Notes under the pieces: generated by a model
Databases searched by the model: none
Told to the model about the DNA's origin: nothing
The model's input: only the letters and a program-made list of their open reading frames with translations
Origin: Magnolia sinica
Lineage: Eukaryota; Streptophyta; Magnoliopsida; Magnoliales; Magnoliaceae
Length of the DNA stretch: 64,000 bases
Assembly (NCBI RefSeq): GCF_029962835.1
Contig: NC_080582.1
Location: 19,166,032-19,230,031 of the forward strand
Direction: 5' to 3'
In this document: piece after piece, positions 1-12,620 of the stretch
How the letters are laid out: every line of letters starts with the position of its first letter
Numbering within the stretch: position 1 is the first letter of the stretch
Made by a program: the position numbers and the translations under genes

Positions 1-229
1 AAACATTCATTGATATTGCAAAATATCAACAACACATGATATTTCACCAAGAAACCATCAACAATTGGAAAGGAAACAAAAGATTGTGGTCTCAATATCT
101 CGCATGTTGTAATATCAATGATATCGAGATATTATCAATATTATCATTGACAAATTGAACACTACATACAATCATGTGCCCATGAATTATTTTTTTTTGA
201 TGATATCAATACGTTAGTGAGATTATTGA

Positions 230-425
230 AATATCGTCGGTACACTTATGATACAAGTATTACCTAGAATTTACATAGTAACAAATATTGGCGATACATT
301 GGTGATATTGATGCATTGGGAATACAAGTGACGCCTAAAATTTACATAGTTGAAAATATTGACGATTACATTAGTGATATTGATACGTTGGTGACACATT
401 GCTAATACCTGGAATTTTTTTATAC
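230..425 (+). repeat. ~71 bp AT-rich tandem repeat
   Basis: Units containing TTTACATAG, AAATATTG and GTGATATTGAT recur with a period of about 71 bases, just over two copies. The surrounding 1-450 is rich in GATAT motifs like those in the hAT-like element at 42.2-44.3 kb and may be a remnant of a relative. Confidence 0.55.
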
Positions 426-454
426 TACTAGCATTATCGGTATCGCTACCAGTG

Positions 455-660
455 TGGGAGGGAGGAGGCTGCATGCATTGAGTGGGTAAGTGCAGGAAGG
501 AGGGAGGGTGGGAGGAGGCTACATGCATTGAGTGGGTAAGTGTGAGAGGGTGGAGGCTGCATGCATAGAGTGGATAAGTGTGGGAAGGAGGGAGGGTGGG
601 AGAAGGCTACATGCATAAGTGTATAAGTGTGGGCTACATGCAGGGGGGGAGAGACGATGC
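455..660 (+). repeat. ~45 bp G-rich minisatellite
   Basis: Four to five units around GGAGGCTRCATGCATTGAGTG and GGAGGGAGGGTGGGA. Apparent minus-strand proteins rich in Pro and His come from this repeat. Confidence 0.75.
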
Positions 661-2029
661 AGGCTACTCGCATAAAAATGGAAAGGAGTAGCTAAAATCA
701 TGGGAAGGAGGGATGGAGGGAGGCGACATGCATAGAGACACGCGGGGAGGGGAGAGGCAAAGTAGGCTACTCCCATAAAAATTGGGAAGGATTGGCCAAA
801 ATCATCACTGCTTATGGTTGGAAGCGGAGGTTGATAAGCACGTACAAATATTAAATGACTTAAATGCCCTCTATTTTCCAAATCCACTCTCCTTAAATAT
901 CATGCTCAAATATGGTAGGGAGGAGCGATAGCGAAGGCATGGTTCATCCTCTCAGAGAGAGTAGATGATTAAACAACCTAAGTACCCTCTATTTTACAAA
1001 TCTGTTCCACTCCCTTGAAATCTTTAATTTCACGTTTCTCCTATGACTAACTGCATGGGTAAAATTGTCCGAAGACAGTCACGTTATATATAGTAGAGAA
1101 TAAAAGAGATTTGTGTAAAAGATACCTGATTGCATGAAACGACATACCTTGTAAGGTTATTGTTTATAATCTTTCAGGCTCTTACCTTCTAAAGATTCTT
1201 CATCCAGAATGTTAAGCATAGTAAAACATTGAACTCTACTTAGACATACAAGAATTATAATAAATATCTAAGAGGATGGTTATCATCATCATCACTGCTT
1301 TGTCCCAGATATTTAATTTCGTTTTCTTTTCTTTTTTTCTTTCTTTTAAAAAAAATGGTTTTGGTTGTAGAGATCCTATTTCACCAATCATTCCTGTGAA
1401 GGGCATCATATCCCTTACTGCCCCGAGGTGATGTAGCAAATAAGATGAACTGAATCAACCAGAGATAAAATGAATATTAGCTAAGCTGATAGAGACATGA
1501 CCCCATGAGGGACTAATCTGAGCTTCAAGCCTCACTTGCCTTACTTTTCCATGTCTTGGATATCACTCTTCCAAGGCTACCAATAGGGGGAAAAAAAAAC
1601 ACTCCGCCTTTCATTGTAGCAGGGATTTTAGAGGAAGAAATAAAGGTAGACTGTAGATTCTCATCACAGGATAGAGGTCTGAGTTAGGAGAAATCTCACC
1701 TCTAAGCAATGGTTCCTATCTCGGAACCACAGGATAGAAGAAGAAGAAGCCTTTCATTAATTGGGTTATTTTCTATTCTGTGCTTCTATGTATGTATGGC
1801 ATCTATATATGGCTTTTCTATACAAAATCCCCAATACAACTAAAGTCCTAGTTCCTTATTTTGTAATTGGTCCATACTTAGGATCTATTTAGGCAGGTAT
1901 CCTATGAAATCATGGTTAAGCAATCTTTGATTTTGGTAGGGCCCATGCTCTCTCGCCGCACTAAAGTGGCATTTTCTATGCATAACTGCAATGACCCAAG
2001 TTTAGAGAGTTAGTGCAAGAATGCTAAAC
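661..2029. other. no recognised gene
   Basis: Low-copy-looking sequence with CT- and A-runs. Two minus-strand stretches (1345-1440 and 1180-1240) look slightly exon-like, but no family could be named. Nothing else was seen. Confidence 0.5.
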
Positions 2030-2455
2030 TCTGTGAGGCCCACCGTGATGTATGTGTCCTATCCAAGCTGTTTACCAGCTCCTTCTGGGGCACAAGAATA
2101 CAAGTGAACCATATCTAAAGCCCAATTGGACCACACCAGAAGAAAAGGTGTGAATTGAATTCCTTGTGTTGAAAACTTCTTGGGGGCCACAAGTTTTGGA
2201 TCAAGCTGATATATAATTATTATTTTCCTTCATCCAGGTGTGTAACATTATGAACAGGTTGGATGACAAATAAACATCACTGTGGGCCATAGGAAGGTTT
2301 TCAATGGTGGACGGCATTATCCCCACTGTTTCCTATGGTGTGGTCCACTTGAGCTTTGGATATGCTTCAATTTGGTGATCATGCCCTAGAATGAGCTGGG
2401 AAATGGATGGATGGTGTGGATAAGACAAATGCATCCAAGGTGGGGCCCATGCTTT
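2030..2455 (+). mobile_element. inverted-repeat element, GGCCCACC family
   Basis: The left arm (GTGAGGCCCACCGTGATG) and right arm (CCAAGGTGGGGCCCATGC) are mutual inverted repeats. The interior has the family core CAAGTTTTGGATCAAGCTGA and CAATGGTGGACGG. No coding capacity. GCTAAA recurs symmetrically outside the shared core. Confidence 0.7.
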
Positions 2456-3249
2456 AGCTTACTGAGTTACTGAGCACGCAATCTGCTTCTGAATGCAACA
2501 TGGGGAATGGGGTCCACTAAAATGGACCCTTTAACGTTTTCCTGAATTAAGTCAAATAACCCATATGCTGTGATACACCGAAGGGGAGAAAAATCATAAT
2601 CTACTAACCCCAATATACACACCCAAATGAGTCCATGGGGCTGCATATGTGCACAAAACCTGAAATAATATCTAGGGTGTACAAACCTAAAATGACTGTC
2701 AATTGGACCTATGGATCCCAGTCCTGTTTGTGGCCATATGACTGGATATGGCCTCACCCCACCTTTGATTTGTCCCTGTTCTTCAATTGGCCACCACCTG
2801 GGTTAATGTTGGCCTCTCTCTGTATAGTAGTGAACTGATTCAATTCATCTGCATGTGTTCTCCTCTAATCTGTAGCTGTAATTTTATTGTAGAAAGCTGC
2901 TAATGTTCCAGATGTAGATTTGCATGCGATGCATCATGTTTGTATGTAAACCTTCAGAAGGCCGAATTTGGCCCTTCCATTTGATTTTGTACAACAATTA
3001 CCAGGAGCCATTGTTGTAACATATTCTAAGGTCAGATTTATTTTTATAAAGTGTGGTTTGCTAGACTCATGCAAACCTACATGGCGCACTTGCAAGTGCA
3101 TAATGCGGCGCCTGTCATACACTCATCAGATGGTCCACCCCTATAAAAAATGACTATATGGTTTTGAAATAGCTTGCCAACAGTCCATCTTCAACACACA
3201 AGTGTGGCCTATGATCTTTGCATATGTTGGTCTTCACAGAGCTGATTGC

Positions 3250-3615
3250 GTATTAAGTGAACTCTGTGTGGGGCCACTATCATGTCCAAAATTGAAGCAT
3301 ATCCAAAGCTCAAGTGGATCACTCCACAGGAAGAAAGTGGGAATTGAACGCCTACTGTTGAAAACTTATTGAGTGCTAAGTAGAAGTTTTGGGTCAACCT
3401 GATATTTGCGTTTTCTCTTCATCCATGTCTATGTGACAAAGATGCATCATTGCGGGCACGAGGAAAGGTTTCAACGGTGGATGCCATTATCCCCACTGTT
3501 TCATGTGGTGTGGTCCAATAGAGCTTTAGATATGCTTCACTTTTCAGCTCATGACCTAAAATAAGCTTGCAAAACAGATGGATAGGGTGGATGAGACATG
3601 CATCACAGGCAGGCC
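3250..3615 (+). mobile_element. inverted-repeat element, GGCCCACC family, shortened left arm
   Basis: CTGTGTGGGGCCACTATCATG on the left and GGTGGATGAGACATGCATC on the right, with the family core between them. The left arm lacks the CCGTCCATCCA segment. Confidence 0.6.
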
Positions 3616-4235
3616 TACTTTCAATCAGTAGTGGGTGTTTTAATGCATATTTTGTCATTGTGGTAGAGGAGATGGGGGTTGGCAAAGTGCATCCAAACGC
3701 ATGATAACTGCTATGTGGAGCACTTAAATTTGGTTCTACCATCATGTGTCCTTGAAAGTCCATAGCTTATATAATTCTCTAGAAACTAAGAAACTAAGGG
3801 CCCATTTGGATACAATTCTTGTAAGTGCATCCAAACGCACAAGATCAATGGCCCACGTGGTTGCTGTAAATGATCTGAACGGCCTGTCTTTCGGAGTCGT
3901 GCTACAAGCTAAATGTATGATTCTCACCGTTACTATCTATCAGATGCATTTAGAAAATTGAAAAAAAAGAATTTTCAATGGCTCACATTCAACCTCCCAA
4001 ATCGAATGTTAGAATCATCATTAAAGCTTGATTTAAGTATGACAGTGAATTGTACTATAGCACCCAGAAGATGGATGATTCAAGTCATAGAACTATCTCA
4101 GCATGAATGGCCCCATTTGAATGTGGGTCCCAGATGGGGCCACACATGCTGATGCTGGTGATCCCCAATCGTGACTGAGAAAACAAACTCGTTTTATCCG
4201 TTCATCTGACGGACCCAAGTAAAGCGGCTGGTCTT

Positions 4236-4622
4236 GCTCTGTGGGGCCCATTCTACTGTCTAAGGTAAATCCACTCCGTCCATCCATTTCCGTGAGCCCA
4301 AACATGAGGCAGAACTCAGGTGGACCAAATGACGGGAAACAGTGGGATTGAGATGCCCACCACAGTTTAAAGATTCCTGGGACCCATGTGTATGTGCCTT
4401 CCAACCGGTTCGCGAGCTTATTCTCACTGAAATGAAGGGAAACACAAATATAAGCTTGAACTAAAGGTTTCAATGGTGGGCGTTTCCATCCCACGCTTTC
4501 ATATGGTGAGGTTTGCCTGTGCTTTGGATCTGCTTTATGTTCGGTATCAGGGCCTCAAATGAGGTCGCAAAACTCATGGAGGGAGTGGATGCAACTCAGA
4601 TGTCACCGTGGCCCAGAGAGCT
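4236..4622 (+). mobile_element. inverted-repeat element, GGCCCACC family
   Basis: GCTCTGTGGGGCCCATTC with CCACTCCGTCCATCCATTTC on the left, and GGAGTGGATGCAACTCAG to GGCCCAGAGAGC on the right. The core is diverged. Confidence 0.6.
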
Positions 4623-4647
4623 GATCCTGATGGCATACTTACACGGT

Positions 4648-4840
4648 TCTCTGTGGCCCCACGATGATGTATGTGTTTTATCCACGCCGTCCATCCATTT
4701 TGGATCATTATTTTAGGTTATTAACCCAAAAATGAGGCAGATGCAAGTTCTAGGTGGGCCACACCACAGAAAAATAATGGTGATTGAAAGACATCCATTT
4801 AAAGCTTCCTAGGGCTCACTACAGTGGGAGCGGATGTGGT
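4648..4840 (+). mobile_element. partial GGCCCACC-family element
   Basis: A left arm (CTCTGTGGCCCCACGATGATG, CACGCCGTCCATCCATTTTG) and part of the core. The right half is replaced by the next copy. Confidence 0.55.
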
Positions 4841-5220
4841 GTTACCCTTAACGTGGGGCCCACCTTGATGATGTGTTGTATGTCTAGGCGGTCCATCCGT
4901 TTCTACAGCCCATTTCAGGACGCGTTCTTATTCAGTTCCAAATCTCAGGGACCACACCCCAGGAAACAGTGATGATGGAGTGCCTCCCCATTGAAATTTT
5001 CAAAGGGCCTAAGATCAACTTGATCGTTTTTGTTGCCCACCAAAAGTTTTTAATGGTCGTTCATCACTGTTTCCAGTGTTATGGTTCACATGAGATTTGG
5101 ATCTTCTTAAGTTTTGGGATCTCGTCCTAAAATGAAATGGAAAAACAAATGGACGGCGTGGATATACAGTCAATACATCAAGGTCGGCCCCACACGGTTG
5201 GGTAACACCCACTAAGGTGT
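4841..5220 (+). mobile_element. inverted-repeat element, GGCCCACC family, GGTGTTACCC tips
   Basis: Complete arms: GTGTTACCCTTAACGTGGGG on the left mirrors CCCCACACGGTTGGGTAACACC on the right. The tips differ from those of other copies but match each other. It is inserted in, or fused to, the preceding partial copy. Confidence 0.65.
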
Positions 5221-5396
5221 TAGTGGGTGAGGGCTAATTTGCTCCCCACGGTAACGTTCCTGCAATGCAACGCTGTGTGTAGCGACTGCGGTGCTTCTGT
5301 GTAATCTGCCGTACGTTTAAACCGTCCATGTTAGGATTAGAGCAAAAAATTAAGTAGATACAATTGTTTACACTTATTTTCAGCACTCAAAAGGCC

Positions 5397-5580
5397 ACCA
5401 CATGTTGACAATAGCAAAATGTAATTGGCGCAAAACATACTCTCATTCGATAATATCCTCATTGGTATTTTCTTTGATGATAAATGTAGAGACATAAGCC
5501 CTCAGGCTAATCTTTAGGAGCATGAATCAGCATAAGCCACGTGCCCAAGTTTATCATGCCCATCAATAAAGCAACGTTCA
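5397..5580 (+). repeat. fragment related to 30731-30930
   Basis: Shares AAAACATACTCTCA, ATCAGCATAAGC and intervening order with 30731-30930, with roughly 30% difference by eye. It is probably a fragment of the same LTR family. Confidence 0.45.
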
Positions 5581-5584
5581 CCAA

Positions 5585-5897
5585 AAAAAATAAAAAAAAG
5601 AAGAAGAAGAAAAAGAAGAAGTTAGTTTCTTAAAAAGAAAAATGAAAGTAAATTAGTTTCTAAAAACAGATTAAAAAAATTTCTAAAAACAAATTAGGAA
5701 AGTTTCTATATAGAATTAGAAAGTAAATTAGTTTTTAAAAACAGAAAAAGAAAGTTTCTAAACATAGAAATAGAAAGGTAAGTTAATTTCTAAAATAATT
5801 CAGAAAAAATCCTAACTTAAAAATAGAAAGTAGAAAAACCCTAATCTTAAACTAATTTCAAAACTAGTTAATCTCAAAAAAATGCAACCGGTAGTCT
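5585..5897 (-). repeat. leader remnant of the Athila/Tat-type fossil
   Basis: AT-rich, with repeated TTTCTAAAAACAG and AGAAACTAA motifs, typical of the untranslated leader behind the primer site in this lineage. It ends in an A/G-rich run near 5585, beyond which a different repeat begins. Confidence 0.45.
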
Positions 5898-5918
5898 CCG
5901 GTAACGACATCAAAAACT
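5898..5918 (-). promoter_or_regulatory. primer-binding-site-like sequence (tRNA-Asp type)
   Basis: On the minus strand, right after the LTR end, the sequence resembles the TTGGCGCCGTTGCCGG site that Athila/Tat elements use with tRNA-Asp. It is diverged. Confidence 0.5.
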
Positions 5919-8900
5919 TGTTCACAACCCCAAGTGTAAAGTCGCAATGCAGTAATAATTTCGATGAGACCAAGGTCGAATCCACAGATACTAATCTCGT
6001 GTGTATTCTAAAAGCAACTACAAGTAGATTTAAAAAAAGATATGAATTTAAATATGGAATTAAAGGAAGTAATTGTGAAGTGTGTAATTAGAAACTTAAG
6101 AATTCAAATGTGGAACTAAGGTTTTCGAGGATCCACTTGTAGCAATCAGAGTGATTCCTTACTTGATTTAAGTAACACAATTGGAATTGGAGTCATATCC
6201 TATCCAATTAGAAGATATAATAATTAAGATCAAATCTGAACTTCCTTTGACCTGATTCTTAAAAGAGGAGAATTGTGATAATTGGCAGGGATTTCATCAC
6301 CAAACCATGCCCATGAGACGATGACAAACAATATGATTTACCAATTTCATAATCTCAAAACAAGAAAAGAAACTCAAAGCTATTGCAATCTACTATAATT
6401 TAAGTCACAATAAATCATTAAAAACTGAAAGTATTCCTTAAATATCAAGCTAGAATCAAAGTAAGTTCAACATAAACATGAATCGAAGCAATAAAAACAT
6501 CTCATCACTCTACAAGCTTTACCTCTTAGCCCTACCTAAGAAGTTTATCCAACTATAGACATGATTGGACCAAAGTCTCTTAAAAAAACATGAAAACAAC
6601 TAAGGAAGAAGAAAAACTCTTGGCGACGGCTTCTCTACCTTTTTTCATCACTCCTTAAACCCTCGAAGATGCCTAGGAACATCCTAGGGAGTCCCATTTA
6701 TAGTTGTGAAACTCCAACTTTCGCACCTAGTTGGAAAACTCTAGAAACCGCATCAAATTTACACAGTTTGTTAAAATATACTTTACTCTGCGTAGTTTTT
6801 CAAAATAGACTTCACTCTACGCAATTTCACAGAAGGACCTAGAGTTTCAGAATATGCTTTTTCAGGACGATTTTAGAATACATTTTCTTCACTTCAAATC
6901 TTTGATTCTTTTCATTACTCACTTGGTTTTCTTCAATCTTTGGTATGTAAATTATTTAATCTTGGTCTCTTAAGATCCATCTCTCGCATTGGTGATTCTT
7001 GAGCATCAAATCCATGATTTTAGCACCCTTTTCAATCCAAGCTCTTAAATTCACCTCGCGACATAGACATGAGTAAAATAGAACATTAAACATTATCATG
7101 TTTATAAAATCAAGATATAAATGGGGGATTGTAACGTTTCAAAAAAATCTGTATAAAGGCCCGAGTACCACCTCAGGCAGAAATCACGAAGTACCGTATT
7201 TTGTGGAAATTAGACGAAAATTAATTAAGTACTAAACTAAATTAATCGGTGAATTAACTTAAACCACTATCTATATAAACGGCAAGAACCAAAACCATCA
7301 AAATCGCAGAGTCAACATTACTTAAAAACCTAGGAGGAATCCCAAAAGTCAGTCGCTCTCGGGAGCACATTGAAACTCCATATCGGACCTGAACCGCACG
7401 TCGGAAGTCCGATGACCGCGAAACTATAGGGTTATGTGGGCTTGACAACTATCGCGAGAATCGATGTAACACCCCGTACCTCTGATACTCGGTGTTACCT
7501 TTTAAACCCACAATTATTAAAACTTGGGACCCGTCAACCTAACAACTTAACGTAACACGCCCAGAGCAGGATTTCCTAAGCAGCATTGAGACCATCTGCC
7601 ACGACTCGGGAGACTCAACTTACGTTCCACACCAATCAAAGAGGTAAGCATGATCAAATAACCTAAGCTAGATCAATTTTTAAGACAACTTGTGTTGGCA
7701 TTATTTCAAGGACTAAATCCTCGAGAGTCGGCGGATAGCCAACAAGGTATCTTTACGTTGAAGACACATATTTAACCGTTGAAAACAAGTATCAAACTCC
7801 CTTGACCAACAGATCACATCATTCGAGCCAAATTCAGCCCTAAAAGGCATGATACGACCCACCTGGGCCTCGGCCCTGCCCCAAACTGGGCCAGGACCCT
7901 TATGACCAGTCCCCAAGACAATCGAATGGGGCGGATCAAGCACCAGAGTCGTGATAAGCCCCCAAGCTTGGTGCATATACACCCCAAAACACTAGTACAC
8001 GATGAACGCTGGACGACCACTTGTGGTCAAACAGTGTTTGACCGAACTCAAATACAAAATTCTCAAAACCATTCCCGCCAACACCCTATTTGAAAACGTT
8101 GGCCTTTGAGCTTTAAGTGGGCCACCATAGCCATTTTTCAGACGATCCAAGCCGTCCATCTTCCTCATGGGGTCCGCCCGGCCAAAACGGTATAGCGATC
8201 CGGCCCCACGCATAGGGACTTGGGATTTGTGTCCCAACCTTCCATTCCCTTCACTAGCAGATAGGATCAAGAGAGAGGAACCATCCAGTGGCGTGAGAGG
8301 CAAGCCACCGCCCCCCTATCTAGAGGACTAAGGTCTACACCGAACCAGCTGGGGAGAGTCCCCTCATAACCGACAATGGCTGAGAAAACCTTAAATGTGA
8401 TTTTCATTCCGGCGGCGGAAGGCTGACACTGTAAGACCCGTATCCTAATCTGTACTATTCCGTTGACTCTCGCGATCCTTCCTGTTGAATTCCGGCAACC
8501 TGCGACCTATGATCGACGTTTGCGCACGATCCTAAGTCGTATCCTATAGATTTGAGTCGGCTTAATTTGAGACGTATACCATTGCGACCGCACCGTCGCC
8601 GCGGTTCCAACACCGCGACTCGCGCATTGACTCGATACCCAGGTCAAAAGATGTGGGCCCATGTTTATTTCGAGAAAACACCACGCGTTTGCAATCCCAA
8701 GAGAATCTCTATAACAAGTCAAATCAATCCAATCAATCACCTCACATGTCAAGTACATGTCTCATCCCCAAAAGCAACCTCAAAGTCAACTCTCTCCCTC
8801 TCTCTCTCTTACACACCCATACATGTCAAGTACATGCCCATCACCCCATCACTCACTTCCCATCACTCCATCGCTCCATCACACATCACCTCTCCTTACA

Positions 8901-9479
8901 GCCCTCTCTCTCTCTTTCTCTCCACATTTTCCAAGCAACACCAAAGAGAGAAAAGAGTGTGGACGTCCAACATTTCTAAATAGAGAAAAGTGGTTTTTGT
9001 GTGGCCCACTTTCCCAACCCAAATCTTTCATCCTATCTAGTCAAACCTCATCACCCTCCATCAAAGAGAAGCACAAGGAGATCAACTTTTCAACGGACCA
9101 AGAAGATCGAACGGTGGGTGCTTCTATAGGCTAGTTTTCATATTTTTATGATGGGCCAAGTGAGGCCTACCGATCGATGGTATGGATCTCACTTTGGACC
9201 CTAAGATGTGGCCGATGGCCCATCATAATTATCAATATCATTCCATGATGGGGCCATTCTCCATGGACCCCATCATGATGTTTACTTTCTAGTTTGAAAA
9301 GGGGTCATCTAGACCCTCTATTTCAGTGGAGAAAGGATCTCCACTGTTGATTTTGATCGATGGGCCTATATGAAATGGGATCCACTTGATGTACATTTTA
9401 AATCATGCAAGGGAGGGCCCATAGTGCCGGGGTCCCTCCATCACTTGATCTCTCTCTTTCTCTCTCTCCCTTTTCTTTG

Positions 9480-10725
9480 TAATGATGTAGTTGTGTGACC
9501 CACTTGGATGGACCCCACTTTGATGTATGTATTACCCACGCCATGGACCCCACTTTGGTGTATGTATTACCCACGCCATCCAACCTTTTTTTTTGGTGGC
9601 CCATGTCCATGGGTGGGGCCCACCTTAAATGTATGTGTTGAGCCCAAATCGTCCAGCGTCCAGGGACGCTGGACGTGAAATGGAAAATACAAATATTAGC
9701 TTGGTTCCACAAGCTATTTAGGAGGGTCGCTTGTGTAGGCCCCACCTTGAGGCATAAATTTAATCCACACCATCCATCCTTTTCCCCAGACCATTTTAGG
9801 TGTTGAGCCGAAAAATGGGGCCAATTCGACTTTCTAGCCCGTCATAACATAACAAACAATGGCTTTACCGTTGAAATTCACCCTGACGTTTCTGTACCCC
9901 AAAATATATTGAATATTGGGCTCGTTTGGCTTGTCTTGAGCTATGGGGACCAATGGTGGGGTCGGATTTCCCTGATGCGGGCCCCACCTGTGAAAACCTC
10001 AGGAAACAAAAATAATAATAATAATAATAATAATAAATACATGCAGCAGTTGACGCTGCTGCTGTCAGAGGCGCAGGCAGCGCTTGTTGCGCTGGCGGGC
10101 GGACAAGCAGGGATCCACGGTCCCAGCCGTGGGCCCCACCATGATGTGTGTTTATGATCCACACCGTCCATTTTGTGGACCCCTTAGGGCCGAGGGCTAT
10201 CCCCAAAAATCAGTCATATACACAGCTCAGGTGGCCCACATCGTAGGAAACAGCGGTGAATGAATGTTTACCATTGAAACACTTTTTGGGTTCACAGAAG
10301 CTTTGGATCAAGATGAAATTTGTTTTTCCCTTTTCATCCAGGTCCGTGTGACCTTACTAACGGGTTGGATTGCAAATAAGCATTATGGTTGGCCCTACGT
10401 GGGACTCACAGTGATGTATGTGTTTCATTCACACCGTCCACTAACCGTGGACGGTGGAAACCACCATGATTTATGTGTTCTATCCGCACCGTCCACACTG
10501 GACGGTGGGACCCACCGCATGTGTGGGACTGTAGTGTGTGTGTGTATATAAATATTATATAATATTATATTGTATATATTATATATAATATAATATAAAC
10601 ATGATGGTGGGACTTCATGTGGACCCCCACCATGATGCATGTGTTGCATCCAGTCTGTCCAACCATTTTGAAAGCTTGTTTTAGGGCTTGAGGCTAAAAA
10701 TAAAACAGACCTATAGTTCAAGTGG
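9480..10725 (+). repeat. GGCCCACC-type inverted-repeat sequence inside the 5.9 kb solo LTR
   Basis: Several arms with CCCACCATGATGTGTG and CACACCGTCCA occur at about 9500-9620, 9737-9830, 10130-10445 and 10600-10720. They are fragments of the family found throughout the window. An (AAT)n run lies at about 10010-10037. Confidence 0.6.
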
Positions 10726-10739
10726 ACCCCACCTTGGTA

Positions 10740-12620
10740 TATGTATGAGGCTCATCTTGATTTATTTGTAGCCTTCCGTTGAGGCCTACCTTGATATATA
10801 TATAAGGCCCATTTGAGGAGGCCCATCTTGATGTATTTATGGCCTTCCATTGAGGCCCACCTTGATGTATACAAGGCCCATTGTGATGTATTCAAGGCCC
10901 ATGGGTATGATCCATTGCAATGTACATAAGGCCCATTGGTGCGGCCCACTTGACCAATATAAGGCCTGTGTGATGCGGCCCATTTGATGTATCTAAGGCC
11001 ATGGGTCAGGCCCAACGGGATGTCCTTAAGGTCCATTGCAATGTGTGATTCTTCCATGGTTCGTGTAATGATGTTTTATGGCGGGCCATGCCTTGGGAGC
11101 AATGCTAGTTTGACATCCACATTGTAAGATTAATGTTGGTTAAATGTCCGCATTGTCACTCTCCCTAGGGTCCATTGATAAGCCCAACTTGTTGTGTATG
11201 AGGCCCCTGTGCAGGGCCCATCTGTGATGTATATTAAACCCAGGTGTAGGGCCCACCCATTGTGCATTAAGGCCCATGGGTTGTGGCCCATTATGATGTA
11301 TTTTCGGCCTAGATGGCAAGGCCCGATGTTATGTATGAGAGGCCCGATGTTATGTATGAGAGGCCCATAGGATGTGGCCCAGGTACGAGGCCCATTGTGA
11401 TATATTTAAGACCTATGGGACGTAGCCTAGTGTGGTGTATTTGAGGCCCATGGGATGTGGCCCATTACGATGTGTTCGGGGCCATGGGATATGGTCCATT
11501 GTAATGTACATGTGGCCCGTATATGGGGACCATTATAATGATACATATGGCCTTGTGTGAGGACTAATGTGATACATGTGAGGCTTATGTGATGAGGCCC
11601 ACTTGACCTGCGAGGCCCATTGTGATGTATTCAAGGCCCATGGGCGAGGCCCATTATGATTTATTGGCCCAATATGATGCATATGTGGCCCATGAGTGAG
11701 GCCCATAGCGATGTATGTTAGGCCCTTGTGTAGGGCCATGGGCCCACTATACGTATGGCTCTATGTGGACCACTCCTTGGGGAGCGATGTCGGTTAAATG
11801 TCCATATTGATGGGTAATAGTGGTTGAATGTCCACATTGTGACCTTTCCATAGGCCTTGTTTGGCCGATTCCGATTGTCGAGGTCGAGTATCGAGGCCGA
11901 TTCTGATTTATCGAGGCCGATTCTAATTGACGTGACCGATTTGCCAATTTTGATTATTGATCGATCTCGATTGTCGTGGCCGATTGCCGATTATGATTGA
12001 CGTGATCGATTTGCCGATTCTGATTATCAAGGCCAAGTATCTTGGCCGAGTCAGATTGCCGAGGTCTAATGTAATGCATATAAGGCTATGGAGCCCTTTG
12101 TGATGTATATTAGGCCTGTGTTAGAGGCCCATTGTGATATATATGTGGCCCGTGTTAGAAGCCCATTGTGATGTATATGTAACCCATGTGATGCGACCCA
12201 CTTGATGTATATGAGGCCCAATGTGACGTATCTATGGTCATCCATTGAGGCCCATCTTGATGTGATGCATAATGGACTCGTGTGAGAGGCCCATTGTGAT
12301 GTACTTGGGACCCATGGGTTGTGGCCCATTGTGATGTATTCGGGGCCCATGGGACGTGGCCCATCCGATGTATATAGGCCCATGTGATGCAGTCTATGTG
12401 ATGCATATTAGACCCATGTGACGCGGCCCATTATGATTTTATGAGGGTCGTTGTGGTGTATTTGAGGGCTAGGCTATGAAGCCCATTGTGATGTATGTTG
12501 GGCCCATGTGAAAGGCCCATCGTGATGTGTATTAAGCTCTTGAGTGAGGCCCATGGTGTTGTACATTTGGCCCTTGTGTGAGGTCATGGGTCCACTATAT
12601 GTTAGGATCTATGTGGGTCA
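10740..12620 (+). repeat. degenerate GGCCCAT minisatellite with higher-order structure
   Basis: Dozens of irregular units of about 35-60 bp reading roughly AGGCCCATTGTGATGTAT. They form about three blocks, each closing with a GGTTAAATGTCC-type segment near 11130, 11790 and 12640. It lies inside the 5.9 kb solo LTR and accounts for much of its size. All open frames here are repeat shadows. Confidence 0.8.
11860..12065 (+). repeat. CCGATT minisatellite
   Basis: Short units around GAGGCCGATTCTGATT and GACGTGACCGATTTGCC, repeated about ten times with variation. It is inserted between GGCCCAT blocks inside the solo LTR. Confidence 0.7.

Noticed and set aside
1180-1440. Possible minus-strand exons (HHLGAVRDMMPFTGMIGEI-like reading and a following short stretch with a GTAAG donor)
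   Set aside because: No acceptor, partner exon or recognisable family could be fixed; too little to call a gene.
4093-4494. 133-residue minus-strand frame
   Set aside because: It covers the arm and core of a GGCCCACC-type inverted-repeat element; chance frame.
8552-9134. Three overlapping plus-strand frames rich in Ser, Pro and His
   Set aside because: Low-complexity CT-rich sequence inside a solo LTR; three frames open at once points to composition, not coding.
10740-12620. Regular GGCCCAT repeats considered as a CRISPR-like array
   Set aside because: Units and spacers are not uniform, and the host is a plant; it is a degenerate minisatellite.
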